From: Rostrohypoxylon terebratum
Lineage: Eukaryota > Ascomycota > Sordariomycetes > Xylariales > Hypoxylaceae
Direction: 5' to 3'
DNA: 64,000 nucleotides
Assembly (NCBI GenBank): GCA_022497145.1
Contig: MU385871.1
Location: 372,001 to 436,000 of the forward strand
In this document: one piece after another, positions 1 to 12,803 of the stretch
How positions within the stretch are numbered: the first letter of the stretch is position 1
Layout of the letters: each line of letters begins with the position of its first letter
The notes under the pieces: generated by a model
The model's input: the letters and a program-made list of their open reading frames with translations, nothing else
What the model was told of the DNA's origin: nothing
Database searches by the model: none
Program-made: the position numbers and the translations under genes

Positions 1-543
1 CTAGTAATGAGGTATGATGTGGCTAGGTAGCTACCTACTAACCATGACGATCGGGTGTCAAGTATTGTCCTGATCCTTTTCGGACTTTGAGGCTAGAACA
101 CCCGATACGTGGGAGTACATTTGAAATCCTTATGCGACTAGGAAATCTGCAACTACCCGTCATTGTCCTGCTGACCACGCACGCCACCATTTTGTCCGCC
201 GGTATTCCGCAATTTCCTCCCCAAGTAACCTCTTCATCTGTTCTCTCTTCCAAATTTGCACCCAACGTCATTCAAGACAAAATTTTCTGGGGGGGCGTCG
301 ATCGCAGGTTTGACCAATTTCGAATTTGATAGGTACGTAGGTAGTTTTCGAGTGTGTCGGGCAGTGGACGATCGGGAACCAGACGAGTAGACGAGGTCGG
401 ACGCTCCTACATATACGTGTGACGCGTAGGTGGCGTTATGGTACGATTTGTTGGGCTAGGTAATGCAATAGACTCCTTTTGATGATCGGGTATCGCTATG
501 AGATGATATTAAAAGTGTTGAGAAAAAACGAAAATAAGAAACT
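1..543. other. gene-free left edge
   Basis: No reading frame here looks like protein and no RNA gene was recognised. The right part lies just downstream of the stop codon of the minus-strand ING/PHD gene and probably includes its 3' untranslated region. Confidence 0.5.
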
Positions 544-2098
544 TCACTTCCCCTTCTTCTTCATGGTCTCGGTGCAGGAAGGACAGTACCAGCGGCCCTC
601 GGGTTCTGACTTGAGGCCGACGCACGTCCAATGGAACCATTCGTAGGGACACGCGTTATTGTCGCAGGCTACCATGTCGCCATATGACACGTGCTGACAG
701 AGACAATATTTCTTCCCTTCTTCGTCTTCGTCGTCGTCGGAACCACCCGAACCTGCGGATGCAGATCCGCGATCCGGCATCTCTTCATCTCCTTCTGTGT
801 TGGTGTGGGTACGACGATGTTTATGTGTGTGGGGACGAGGAACAGGCGTGCCGCTACCGGCTCGAGAACCAGCACGCGACGATCGAACGGATTCTGCGTC
901 GGAAAGCTCACTATCTGCCGTCGATGCCGGGGATCCCTTCGATACGCCTGCGCGTCTCACGCGCGATAATGTCGATTTCGAATTCGGTGGTTTCTTTCGA
1001 CTCACACCTGCTGACGGTGTGCCTCTTCTCCCGGCTCCTACACTTCCTGCCTTAGATGTAGCTCGCGGGCCTGCACTCCCAGCCCTGACAGTTGCTCCCG
1101 GCGTCCCTGCCTTGGGTGTTCCTGGTCCAAGAGAAGAATGCCGGGCCAGCCCACTCGATGCCGTGGGCAGACTACCCAGACCAGAACTCACCCGTGGCCC
1201 TCTCTTCGGAACGCCACTTCCACTAGATGGTATGTTAGTACTCAAGATTGATGTGTGACTGCGAATGATCGGTGTGAGTATTGATAACGTATGTGCCTTG
1301 GTGACATATGCAGACTACTGCGACGATGGGACGGGGGCTCCCAAAAAAGAAGATCAATGTTGAAAAAAATAAAAAGCAGTAGCTGGGGGCGCAAAATAAT
1401 CGTAAGGTTACTCACGGTCCAGCAGAGGACTCGCGCTGGTTACGGTTGCTCATGATCATGCTCGCGGCAGGAGACGTAGGTGCTGAGTTGGAGATATGCG
1501 TCTGCGACTGCGTTGTTCGGATCTGAGGGTTGGTAGCTCGCGCAGTCGTCGGGGTTGCAGTTGTCGAAACTGGGTTGAGAGGTGCGATGTTGGACGTCGT
1601 CACAGTGAGGCCTCGAAGGCTAGGGTTATTGTTGTTGGCAGCGCTGGGTCGTACCGTGGAGGGAAGCTCGTCGGGGTCGGTGAAACCTGGCTCGCCTCGA
1701 TCGCCTAGCTGCTTGATTTGCATATCGAGATGTCGAAGATGCTTGTCCATAAGAACCTTAGCCTTATGCGCCAGAGCGATCTTCTCCTCGGCAAGCTTAT
1801 CGGCCTTCGCAAAGTTGTCGCGGATGGTGTCTCGCAAGGCCTGCTCGCGTGGGAAGGGTGCATGGCTACCATTCAATCGAATCCAGCGTTGGATCTTAGC
1901 ATCGCAGTCATCGATAGTCTTGATATGCTCGTTGAATAATCGGTCTTTGTAAGCGATTTCATCTTGATAGAATCGCAGTTCCTCGGGCAGATTGGCAGTT
2001 CGGTATATGAAGTCTTCGAGGATGGCGGCAGGGTCTTGGGCCTCGGTGGAGGGCGCCATCTTCTTTACGAAGTCTATGGAGAGATCGTCTCTAGGCAT
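544..2098 (-). CDS. YNG2: ING-family PHD-finger protein, YNG2-like (NuA4 histone acetyltransferase subunit)
   Basis: Two exons, complement(544..1258, 1416..2098), give 465 residues. The donor GTGAGT is at 1415 and the acceptor CGCAG ends at 1259; the phase is 2+1. The N-terminus (about residues 20-125) is an ING domain, with QDPAAILEDFIYRTANLPEE and an IQRWIRLNGS motif like the yeast Yng2 IHKFIRQQGS segment. A long Ser/Ala/Pro/Thr-rich linker follows. A PHD finger spans about residues 413-459: CLC, CDNNAC, WFHWTCVG and WYCPSC give the Cys4-His-Cys3 zinc ligands, and the aromatic and acidic positions expected for H3K4me3 binding are present. A lysine-rich tail (KKKGK) ends the protein. Family knowledge: Yng2 holds the Esa1 acetyltransferase module of NuA4 on nucleosomes. 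Assignment to Yng2 rather than Yng1 or Pho23 rests on the N-terminal motif and is less certain than membership of the ING family. Confidence 0.88.
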
Positions 2099-5000
2099 GG
2101 TTGTTAACCTGGCCCTCTAAGCCGGGGGGCACGCGTTAAGTGATAGTGAGGGATGTTCAATAATATGAACGGCGCACGCGCGTCCATGGATGGTTGTGAA
2201 GTTAAGAGGGAAGGTCTTATAGAAAGGAGAGAGTAAATGAGGAGAGTAATTTGCTCTGTCTGATGTAGCTCGCTTTTGCGGTCTAGTTTTTTGTTGATAT
2301 TTTATCGTGCTGGAGTTTGTACTAAATTTTCAATTGACTCTCATGTTTGTTTTTTCTTGTTGCGCAATTGTTACTTTGTTACCTCGACCCAGAAACAGTG
2401 CGCAATATCTGCTGGGAATCATAGGTGGCAAGACAATATTGACAATGTTGACTTGGTGGTTGGAGGTTGAAAAAAGTTGAGATATGGTTGGACGATGAAA
2501 ATCACATGCATATAAAAAGTTACAACGGTTGTGAATTCGAGCTGTGGCTCACCTTCCTAACCACTGGGCAGTTGCCAGTCCCCAAGAAGAAATACCTAGT
2601 ACTAGTAGTAGTAGTAGTAGGGTATGATCTCCCAAGTCAAGAGCGACGCAGTATGAATTATGAGGACGCCACTATGAATGCGTAAAGAAGGAACAAATTA
2701 TTACCCTAGACTCTAGTATCGCTTCTTTAGGCAATCGCAATCGATAGGAACGAAATGGCTTGCTCGGAAGGCGCAAACACGCAAACACATGTAGTGGTCC
2801 AGTGACTCCCAGTCCCCAGTGCCAATGTGGGGTGTCGTCTTGGAGTGGATGGAATTATGAAAGTGAATGTTAGAAGGAAGAAAATTGCCGAGCCAAAAGT
2901 TAGGTCCTACGTAAGATGTAAATCAACAAATTACGTAATTCGGTTCCGACACTCAATATCGGGTTATCAGTACCTGATTACTAAGCTGTACACCATCATA
3001 ACCAGCATAATACGATTATTGAAGCGTCAAAGGTGACCCATGCATTTCTTTACTAAGTCGATCACGTGCCTTTTCTAAGCAATATTCATAATTCAGACAC
3101 AAGCAGAACATAAAATTTAAATATTTATACACCGTAGTTTGTCATTCCTCTGATCCTCTGAAGTCATCCCAAGACTCAAGCTTTTTTTACTTAGGGCTTG
3201 CAGGACGTCTTTCATTTCGTCTCAGAGGTACTTAAAAACCAGGTGATACGGAAATTATCTTGTACTATCAAACAGTTTTATCTCCCAAACCCATGGAATG
3301 GGAATTTGACAACTTGCACATAAGGCCAGTACACATTCTTCCGGAGACCGTCTGCGATAGACAGCATATTAGAAAGGCTAGTGTGGACAATAGCCAAGCT
3401 CAACTTCAGTCTTCAGATACCTAGGACCTAGGTTCTAGGTAGTTAGGTAACCATTTACAGCGGCTTAAATTCTTTCATAGGTATCGAGTACTCTCCCTGA
3501 CGCCTGGCCTACTATCATGTACCACTGACGTCGGAGAACCTGGGCATAATCCCGAGTTCCAAAAGCTCGGGCGGATTTTCTCAATATAGATTGATTATTG
3601 GTGTAATTATCTCGGACATACGCAGTATGAGAATGAGGCGTTCCCCAATAAACAACAGAAAAAATAATGCTCGTCTTACCATGGTTCTCTATTCCTGTTA
3701 TGAATTGGGGGCTATTTCAACTTGGATTGAGGTCGAAAGACTAAGCAGACCCCCTATTTCGAGTTCGGGGGAGGCGAGTTAGAGAGCCTGAGGCTCTTCA
3801 CCACTCAAACTACATAATAAGTTACCTAAACAACAAAGATTCCCCTATGAGTTCTACTATGCAATGACCATACTACTAGATAATGTACGATGCCGCTGTT
3901 GTCCCGCCGATTATGATATAGACATTGGAGTCGTCCATGAATATTTAGATTGTCTTAGATCTGGACATGATAGTATATAGTCCAACGTTCTGATACATGC
4001 CTGCTTATGCATGAGGTCTTACAGATGCATGAATCTTTAGTGCTTAGTGTCACAGGACAACATCAGCACACGATATAATAAAAATGATTCGGTACTGAGT
4101 TGTCCAATGCAACGACCGAGGACGCCCGGCTTGCGTGTTGATGAAAGTTCGAGTCCGACAAAAAGTCATATCAGAAACATTGTGACTCGGAGTGTATCAA
4201 CTTCTTCTCGCCCGTTAGAAGTCGTACACGACATTCCGGAATCCTTCCCGCGTAATGTTACTCAATTGACCTAGCTTTGGCTGATCCTAAAATGCTCGGG
4301 TAGCCTCTCGGTGTCGCAGTTGGAAGGCTCTCCACCATACAGAGCTACGGCCCCTATCTATTACATGTTGTTATTCCTATTGGTCCGTCCTCTTGGGCTA
4401 AATTAGCTGGTAATCTAGCTGTTTGGGATGATGAGGTAGTGTACCTACCTCCATGGAAGGTATCTATGTAGGCAAGTACGCTACCGATCCTCCTGTAAGT
4501 CTGTTCAAATGTTGTAAAGCGTCTAGGTAGTTATCGTATGCCCGGGATTCCCCTTTAATTTTCGACTACATATGCGGACGTCAAGTATTATCAACGAAAT
4601 CTCGTTTTGGCAGCATATTCTAGGTAGTATCATAAAAACAACATAGAACGTGCCAGATCAGATTGAACATCCATATCCCCACAGGAATGCCTCAAGGCTC
4701 AAGCTACCTAATGTAAGTAGAGTTATGTAGCAGAGTTAGGTAGCTCTTAGCACGAGGCGTTCTGCACGGACATCGGATAAGGGGTCCCTGTTGCTGCGCC
4801 TCGAACCAACATTCAGGTGTGAACTCCTCCTGAAACCCACCAATCAGCTACTAGTAGTGATACACGTAGAGAATCTACATGTGCTTAGATACCTTAAGAC
4901 TCAGGCGTTAATCATTTCATCTATCATTTCTCGCCCAAAAAAATAGGTAGCAATACAGTCCACATTCGGTGATGGGGGCTGAAGCAAACGACTACCTAGT

Positions 5001-5404
5001 GACATAAGGGTAGGGAATCCCAGCTTCAGCCCTACCTGAATCCAAACATTGCTGGCGTCTTTCGAGGTAAGTTAGCAAGCAAAATACATAGGTTTGCCCT
5101 TTTCCTTTATGACGCAAGGCAAAAAATGCCTTGCCTGCCCCCTTTCTTACCTACATATTCTGTTTCCTGATGTATGTGAGTATTTTTTTATCTTATTTTT
5201 TCTCATGCATACCACTCAAGGTTGTGTTACATGGCCTGCATAAGGGTTGCAAATCAAGCTCAGGACATCAATAATCACCAAATGAAACGTGGGGAATCCT
5301 GCGGCTAAGCCAAGTTCATTGAAGAGCTTCATGTGTTTCTTGAGAACTTGGTCTTCATTCTTCTCGTGGCCACGATAGCCTACCAGGCTCGTTTCCGTTT
5401 TCGT
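2099..5404. other. gene-free intergenic region (3.3 kb)
   Basis: Only short open frames without recognisable protein character are present. The sequence is AT-leaning and contains CTAG-rich palindrome fragments, the best at 3418-3433. The left few hundred bases hold the promoter of the minus-strand ING gene; the right end is the 5' region of the RBR gene. No transposon ends or terminal repeats were seen, although a decayed element cannot be excluded by eye. Confidence 0.45.
3418..3433. repeat. near copy of the TACCTAGG-N-CCTAGGTA palindrome
   Basis: Matches 16 of 17 positions with centre A; the last base is T. It is followed by another TTCTAGGTA half-site. Located in gene-free DNA. Confidence 0.7.
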
Positions 5405-7720
5405 ATGTTGCTCGTTGACCTGACTTCCTCCGGCGTGGAGGGGGTTCCTGACGCATCAAGCGTTGCGGTCCAAACCCCTGAAGGGGAAGGGGATGAACGT
5501 CCAAAGTGGAAAGGGAAGGGGAAGGCTATTGTCCTAAGAATAGATGCCAAGTCCATACCAAATTGCCTGGACGATGGCGACATACCTGTCGATTGGACAC
5601 AATATGACCCTCCGGAAAGTCTGAGAGATCCGGCTGGATGCACCACAGACATCGTCATTCAAGTTATCCAGGAATCAATCGACAGGGTTAAGGCTCGAAT
5701 AATTGAAGAGGCAGAAAGGCGCGAGGCAGAGGAGGAAGTTAAGAAATTAAGACAGGAGGAAAGACTTAGACAGGAAAATGAAGACGCAAAATACGCGGAA
5801 GCTTTGAATTCGTCATTAAATGAGACACGACTCGATGCCTCAACGGAGGCAACGTTACCAGATCGACCAGCCAAATCAAAGAAACGTCGGTTGATGAACC
5901 TCCTCCGCCGTTTGAAGAATGTCGAAGAAAAGGGAGAGTCGAGCGCAGCTGGAGCTGCTCGCCATAAACGTGACGTCTCTTGGAGCAGCCTTGAGCAGAG
6001 TACCCAAGCCGCAGGAAGACGCATTGTGTCAGAGGTTTTAAAGAGAACAGCAACAAATAGTAGTGGCAGTCCTTTGGCCCATGACACAGAAGTGTAAGCA
6101 TCTCAATTATAAAGATGTCATCCAATTTTTCAGTAGCACTGACATCAATCTAGCGAATGCGTCTCTTGTTTAGACGACTTCAATCCCAAAGAGATGATTA
6201 AGGCTCCGTGCCATAGCTACTGCAAACCCTGCTTCGTTCGTCTTATAACTACGGCCTGCCAAAATGAACAACAATGGCCGCCGAAATGCTGTTTAAACCC
6301 TATCCTTACCAAAACCATAACCCCGAATATTAATGAGAATCTGAAGAAGACATATCGTAATAGAGCAGCTGAATGGGGCATACCGGTTAGCGAGCGTATA
6401 TACTGTAACCATGCTAATTGTAACGTATGGATTCGACCAGACCAAATCAATCGCGAACGAAATACCGCGAGATGCTCGGCAGGCCATTGGTCCTGTATTA
6501 TCTGCCGTGGCCCTGAACACGAAGGGAATGAATGCCCACAGGATAGGGATCTGGCGAGGACTAACGAACTTGCAGAAGAGGAAGGATGGAAGCGGTGCTA
6601 TGGCTGCCACGCATATGTCGAGCATAGAGAAGCTTGTCAGCATATGACCTGTCTATGCGGTGCAGAGTTTTGCTACGTGTGTGGAGCACGTTGGCGAACA
6701 TGCAGTTGCGGCATGGAACAATTAGGAGCGGTAAAGAGAAAGGCAGAAGAACGACGCCAGGCTCGTCGGGATTTAGAAGCCCTAGAAGAGGCCGAGATAC
6801 AAGAAGCTCTACGTCTGGTAGCGGAGTTTGAGCGCGAAGAAACACTCAAGGCCGAACTGCTTCAACGAGAGCGGGAGCGAATAGCTGAAGAGCGCCGGGC
6901 AAAGAAAATCGAGGAGCGAATTAAACTCGAGGGAGAGAGAAGACGGGTTCTAGGTATCAAATTCCAGGAACTCCGGGAGGTGTTTGCGAATCTACATGAT
7001 ATCCAACGAGTTGCCGTGCTACAGAGGCACGACGAGGAGCAAGCCGATCTGAAGACCAAAGGCGCCGCAGCTCTAGTGGAATTTCAAGCAAGTTGGGACG
7101 AAGACCACGAGAAGTTAATCGCTACCACGAATGCCAAGATATCTAAAAAGGAAGAAGAACTCCAACGCGAGTATGCGACTCGCGTTGTCGCCGAGCGTCG
7201 GGTTGAAGAGAAATATCAAACAGAGTTGAAGGCTTATTGGTCTCGGTCTCGCAAAGAAGACCGAGAAGAACGTGCCGAGGCTGCGATGAAAGAGTTCAAG
7301 CGTAAGATGGACGACAAATACAAGAGCTGGGAGAAGTGGAGAGATAACGAATTAGAGACATACCGCTGGGCCGCCAAGGAGGAATTGGCGATTCAGGAAG
7401 AGCATAAGGACGTAGAGGAACGAAGACTTTTAGACAGTACGCAAGCAACGCAAACTCAATTCCTACGACGCAAGACCGCGGAACTGCAATGGGTGGATGT
7501 CGTAATCGAGGAACGCGACTGCATGCTTAATGATATGGAGATCGACGAAATCGAACATGACGAAGACGTAGACGCTTGGTTTGAGGATGATGGGCTTGAC
7601 GATATTGATATAGAGGATATTAACATCGAGATACCGGAGGAGATGCTACGACAGTCTTCGCAGACTCCCATTTCAGGATTCTTTCCAAGTTTGATATGGT
7701 CAAATTCCGGACGTTCCTAA
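5405..7720 (+). CDS. RBR-type (RING-IBR-RING) E3 ubiquitin ligase with long C-terminal coiled coil
   Basis: Two exons, 5405..6093 and 6154..7720, encode 751 residues. The 60-nt intron is GTAAGC...CTAG, and splicing restores the first RING pair, CVSC (C232 and C235). RING1 continues with PCHSYCKPCF and KCC. The IBR region has YCNHANC, CSAGHWSCIIC and C-P-Q-D. The second RING/Rcat has CYGCH (C378, C381), then EACQHMTC, where C391 occupies the position of the catalytic thioester cysteine of RBR ligases, then CGAEFCYVC. The rest, about residues 410-700, is Glu/Lys/Arg-rich coiled coil, ending in a very acidic stretch (DDGLDDIDIEDINIEI). Family knowledge: RBR enzymes take ubiquitin onto the Rcat cysteine before passing it to the substrate. 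The substrate is unknown. The start is the first ATG in a frame that is open from 5309; an upstream exon is possible. Residues 130-170 are also charged coiled coil. Confidence 0.85.
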
Positions 7721-8156
7721 TTCATGTCTGGTGTATGATATGAAGGATATAGTAGCGTAACGCGTTAGTTGAAATACCCCAAAAAAATTATGTATATCGT
7801 CCATGGATCTTTTGATTGTTATCTGTTTTAGACTTGGAGCTAGATATCCGAGGAATAGGGGCAACATCGAGAACGGAGTAAGAGCGACGAGTTCTACACA
7901 GGTGGAAATTACTATCGAACTATGGTCAATATCTACCTACATCATGGAAGCCTCGACTCAAACCAGCATTCCAGGTTTCAATACTTTCGTCCCGAATTTT
8001 GACTGATGAACCTTCATCGTATTATATAGGTATCCATTAAGAAATATTTCACTCACCAAAGTCTCTCACAACAGAACCATCGTCCTGCATTCCAGCCCGC
8101 TGGGCGAACTACACCATACCATCCGGACGTAGACACCAACTCATCGATACAGCATC
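7721..8156. other. intergenic spacer
   Basis: No supported gene. It holds the 3' end of the RBR ligase transcript and the promoter and leader of the small membrane-protein gene that starts at 8157. Confidence 0.5.
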
Positions 8157-8871
8157 ATGGATCCCACGGCACGCTTCGAATCGTTCAGCCACTTCCTCCA
8201 ACAGCAACCCACAATACCACCCTCGTCATCACGCCGCCCCTCATTCCAGCCTGGCAGCACACCTAGGCCATCCACTTCCTCGTTCGATCCCGGACAGCGA
8301 AGCGCACGCCAACAACAGCAGCAGCAAGAACAGCAGAGACAACAGCGGATGATGGCAGACCAGGCGTACCGAGCTACCTTGTGAGTATACCCCGTTGACA
8401 CGATGTCTGTGAGCGAGCATATATCATATGCATGTCCGGCATCGGCATTGCCGACACGCATTGCATACATAGGTATTACATATCTGATGTACCACACGCT
8501 ATACGAAAACCCACTCTATTCTACTTCTACTCCTCTCACAATCCGGCCTAACATACCTACCTACCTACCTACCTACTTTACTACTCTCCATCACATGTAA
8601 AGTAAAAGCGAAGTAAATCCAAGTAGCTAGACTCACCAACCCACCCACCAGCGCCTCCCACGAACGCTTCCTCTTCCAAGAAGAAGCGCGCACGCGAGCG
8701 CGCCGGCGCGACGCCGCCCGCAACCGCGCCCTGTTCCGCGGGCCCTTCTGGAAGCGTCCCGAGTTCTACGCCGTCACGCTCGGCGTCCTGAGCCTGCTGT
8801 GGCCCATCCTCGACGAGTACGTCATCGCGCCCTGGTGGCAGCAGTTGCGCGAGAACGAGGACAACAACTGA
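8157..8871 (+). CDS. small predicted single-span membrane protein, function unknown
   Basis: Two exons, 8157..8380 and 8652..8871, encode 147 residues. The donor GTGAGT follows ACC-TT; the acceptor is CCACCAG with phase 2+1. The first half is Ser/Pro-rich and then a Gln run (RQQQQQQEQQRQQ, about residues 50-63). The second exon is strongly GC-rich and codes for a basic helix (EEARTRARRRDAARNRALF), the motif GPFWKRPEFYAV, one hydrophobic segment (VTLGVLSLLWPIL, about residues 115-130) and an acidic/Asn end. The second exon uses G or C at almost every third position, unlike exon 1. I do not recognise the family. The basic residues before and the acidic ones after the hydrophobic segment would favour an N-in orientation. 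Weak point: the 271-nt intron is longer than most here and carries a tetranucleotide repeat. Confidence 0.7.
8554..8575. repeat. (TACC)n microsatellite inside an intron
   Basis: About five tandem TACC units within the intron of the small membrane-protein gene. Similar TACC/GGTA runs recur in intergenic DNA across the window, for example near 55266-55290. Confidence 0.85.
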
Positions 8872-9129
8872 TGGCCAGGCCAGGCGTGGTGTGTCTGTGC
8901 CCTACGAGGCTGCGGGTGGGCGACGAAAGTATGTCCTAGCACTGAGTGGGAGTAGGAGTAGTAGTGGTGGTGGTGATGGCGATACGTAAGACAAGGACAA
9001 TTGGATGAGGGACTTGAGGCGAGGCTGTGGAGATAGTTGGATGGATGGATGGGTGGGTGGGTGTGGGGGCTGAGGATGCTGATATAGTCGTGGCAATGGG
9101 GCCCGGGTTTATGGATTATTAGGTATCTC

Positions 9130-9438
9130 TTAATCGCTCCATGCACATGTAGTACGAAGGCATTGATAAGACATGTATCGATACACACCTAACCTGCTTC
9201 GCTCTCTCCGTGTCGTGCTGCCCTGTATTAGGTCTACGTCGCACTTGGGCCGAAATTCGAGGCAAGGCGTAGAGCGGTCAAGGCTCGGAGCCTCACCTTG
9301 GTACACAAAATATCCGGCTCGGCCGGATGAGTCTTCGCCGCGAGCCCGTTCTAGATCCTTACAGAGCGGCTGTCCGCATAAGCTGAGCGCCGGTAGCAAT
9401 ATATCTAAAATGAAGGTGCCTGCCACCAGCCTTACCAT
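9130..9438 (-). CDS. doubtful small ORF resembling a secreted Cys-containing protein
   Basis: An ATG-initiated frame of 102 residues. It starts with a hydrophobic N-terminus (MVRLVAGTFILDILLPALSL) followed by several scattered cysteines. The hydrophobic stretch is interrupted by an Asp, which weakens it as a signal peptide, and the C-terminal third is Arg-rich, like random translation. It has no recognised homology, no intron and no visible promoter signal. It could be chance. It is listed because small secreted proteins of fungi are often missed. Confidence 0.15.
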   Translation of the reverse strand: MVRLVAGTFILDILLPALSLCGQPLCKDLERARGEDSSGRAGYFVYQGEAPSLDRSTPCLEFRPKCDVDLIQGSTTRRERSRLGVYRYMSYQCLRTTCAWSD

Positions 9439-11611
9439 TATATGTTCCTTCGATATGTGTGGCCGAAAGAATATTTATGCCGAGCTCACTTAAAAGGCAC
9501 CGAATAAGTATTGAGGTTACGCTGGCATCGTATAGGTCGGGAACATGGATCGAAGGTAATAGCTCAATTCATAGCATATTTTGATTGTCCTCAAGCTTGT
9601 CAACGTGTAACTTCTATTGATACTGTAACCTAGGTGTGTAGATAAGCAGTAATAACTCGATATCATGACTGCCTACTAGTATTCCTTGATCCTATTGTGG
9701 ACAGGTAACTTAGGAAGCGTCATTTCTTGTACGAACTATTGTGTCAAGAAACATCCCATGACTCAAGTATGAGTCCAAAATGAGTATCGCCTTACCAATT
9801 CATACTTACATGTGACTCCTTCCTTATAATACTGCTGCCACGGGCCATTATCAGGCGAGACAACTCGTAACACGTCTGAGTATCGATTCATAGTACAGAA
9901 CGGTCCTCGGTGGAGGGCGACGTGGTTGATTATATTACGGACCTAAATCCATCGTCAACCCACACAGTAACTTATTTACGAGCGAGTAGCATCCACTTCC
10001 CGCCCGTAGCAACATAAGTTCCGAACCATAGGTAATAGTCCCTGGCGCCGATGCACATGACATGCATATACTGGACGTTATGTGTACGAGATCACGTGCC
10101 ATGGTGCTGGACCTTGATGCGAGTTAGCTGGTTCCAAGTTGCATGTAGGGGAAAGGAGCGGTGCATATCCGCCTGGAATATTGCGGTGAAGGGTGGCAAA
10201 ATGAGTGCTCCCGAAAGGGTGTCCTATTATTATTACTAGGTATTAGGTAGTAGGTAGCGTTAGGTAATAGGAGATACGATGACGATGACAAGAGGACGAC
10301 GCGAAAAACGCGGACACGCTTGTCTGTACTTCGTGCAGACTTCAACAGTCGTGTCGAGTACTATGTGCGTCCGATCCGTTGCAGACGCGACGAAGAAGAA
10401 CCGTGGGAATTTGATGCGCACGTATGGGGTTGATCCAGCTTCCCCAACAGAAGGGAAAGATTGGTACAGACTCGTACCATGAGGGTCATTCATGCGATCT
10501 ATGGTTTGCCGCTATGTTGACGATGGAATGTCCTCGAAAGAGTCTAGAGTGACTTCGGAAGCCAAGTGATTCATGAGACAGTCCGTTGGTCAATTGGAGA
10601 AAATTTTCTCTGCAAAGAACCAGTCAAAAAGTAGTCAAGTCGAATCCCGTTTGCTCTCTGCGAATCGCTCCCACTTTTTGGTGTCCGTAAAGCCCCGTTG
10701 GCATGAAGATGGGCGATATGGGCTTGGAGCGGTGAAGAGGTCGCGATGCCGCTTTCGGTGGATAATCTGTGGGATTATGCATGGGGAGGATCCGACGCCG
10801 CGAGCCAGGACTGGACAACGAACAACCACTACCCATTTATATGGGGGCAGTGTCGCGTCAAAAACGTGCATCAACCCAAAACGGACTTTGGCTGTTTGGG
10901 AGTGGCGATAGTGACCCAAGGCTCTAACCTAGGTAGGTACATTAGACATTAATATTAGTTGCCGATTTGATTTGACTGGGCCAACAGCGGGTGTTGCGGG
11001 AAGCCAGGATTCGACGGCAAGATACAGTAGCGAAACCGTAGCAGATGGCAGCCCGCGTTCGATTTTCTAGTGTACCTAGTGTTGAATGAATGCATCAGTA
11101 TACTATTTCCATAGCAACCACAGCACACATGTCTCCCCTCAATGGCCCCCCTCAATGTGTACCGAACAGCTATCAAGCAGTCCGAATGACCAAATGGTAA
11201 GCATGGATTGTCAGATGCAGTACAAGATGTACAAGATGCATCTGGCATGCTTTAGCCTTAACACCATCCACTTTCGAATGGGTCCTCGACGACGTGGAAT
11301 AATGGCGACGCGCCGGACAAGGAGCAGATACAAGCTAATAGGTGCATGGCTGCCCAGTGCCCATCATGTATCAATACCTGGACGGTCTTCCCAAGTGTTG
11401 CTATTGCAGTCGAGAAGAGCAGAATTCGGAGGATTCTCTCGATTCCATTGGACCATTGATCGTTCCGCTTTAAATGCGCGTGAGCGAATGCTTCGGTAAT
11501 TGGACGCTTGTCCGCGGATCATATTTGGATACAAATGTCTGGGTGACTGCCCTGGTAGGTATTGTACATAATATGGTCGTATGTAAGCAGGCATTCATCT
11601 CCAGATATTGG

Positions 11612-11628
11612 TACCTAGGGCCTAGGTA
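11612..11628. repeat. TACCTAGG-N-CCTAGGTA palindrome, exact, centre G
   Basis: Exact match to the 17-bp quasi-palindrome found at several intergenic positions in the window. Confidence 0.85.
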
Positions 11629-12803
11629 AGGCAAACGGAAAAATTACTCGCTTCCGTAACTTTCGTGCAAGCCTTGGGAAAAAAAAAAGACGGATGCCTT
11701 TTTTTCCATGCATGCAAAGCGCAAAATTTCCAGATTAGATATGCGATTTGTTCAACCACACCCGACATCGAGTCATCAAATGGTCGACCGTGCCCTACCA
11801 GCGTACGTAAAGTGTGTGTAGTATCATACACTACGCGTCCTTGACAGTAACATTTGGCTCAGCCGTCGCTCTGGAATTCATCCAATTCGAATAAAAGATA
11901 AGGGCATGATACATAAGCTGCAGGGGCTGGATACACAAAATACATTTTGGTATTGGATTGGTTAGGCGACAGAAAAGCTGAAGGGGGGGAAATTGATGAG
12001 GGGTCCAAACAGGAATGGGAGGGGGGGAGGATGAAAAATGAAAAATGAAAAATCAGATGAGGGTGAGAGGTGAGAGGAGAGAAAATTCATGTGGCGGGGT
12101 TTCATCGAGACGGGAATGGTCAAGATCGTTCGCACGTTTACTGCAATAGAAGCACCGAACGCAGGGACCAGACGGCAAGTACATTCAATTATAATTTGAC
12201 AATCTGACGAGTCAATGTGATGTGTACCTGTACCTACCTACCGATGAGACTTCATATTGAATTCAAGGTTTGATCGAACATGCTGTTTGCCACTAAGCAT
12301 GTTGATTTCCATGTCATCCAATGTCATGTTTGTATTACAATTACTAAGAAGGTGCCAGGTAGGTAGTAAAGTTTATTCGGTCATGGATACCTAGGTATTA
12401 GTTAGGTAACTCCACTCTAGGTACTTCGAGACCGAGATGCTTTGGACGAAAGGAGAATAAACTCGGGGGATGTCACCTGGTGTCTCGCGGCCTGATGTGG
12501 ATAGAACGAGAGCAAGAGCTGGGGATTCTCATGGTTCTGAAGGTCAAGGCTCCGTCATCGAAGTAACATCCATTGGAGTAACATGGAAGGCATTACTTCG
12601 TATGTCTGTGTACATAACAAAATACGTAAGAATCTCTCCATACAGACAAGGATAATGCCATAATAAGGTTAGAAAACTCTGAAAGTTAGTTTCAATGTAC
12701 TAACCATTGCATTGTTTATAAAATAGGAAAGAATAGGTAGGCATGGCAGTGTATGCCATATGGTAGGCAGGAACGGCGAAGACATATTATTGAAGGGGGT
12801 GTG

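Noticed and set aside
5333..5404. Upstream extension of the RBR ligase from a GTG codon, giving a hydrophobic N-terminus
   Set aside because: GTG is not a normal nuclear fungal start. The first in-frame ATG is at 5405, and the hydrophobic stretch is most likely untranslated leader.
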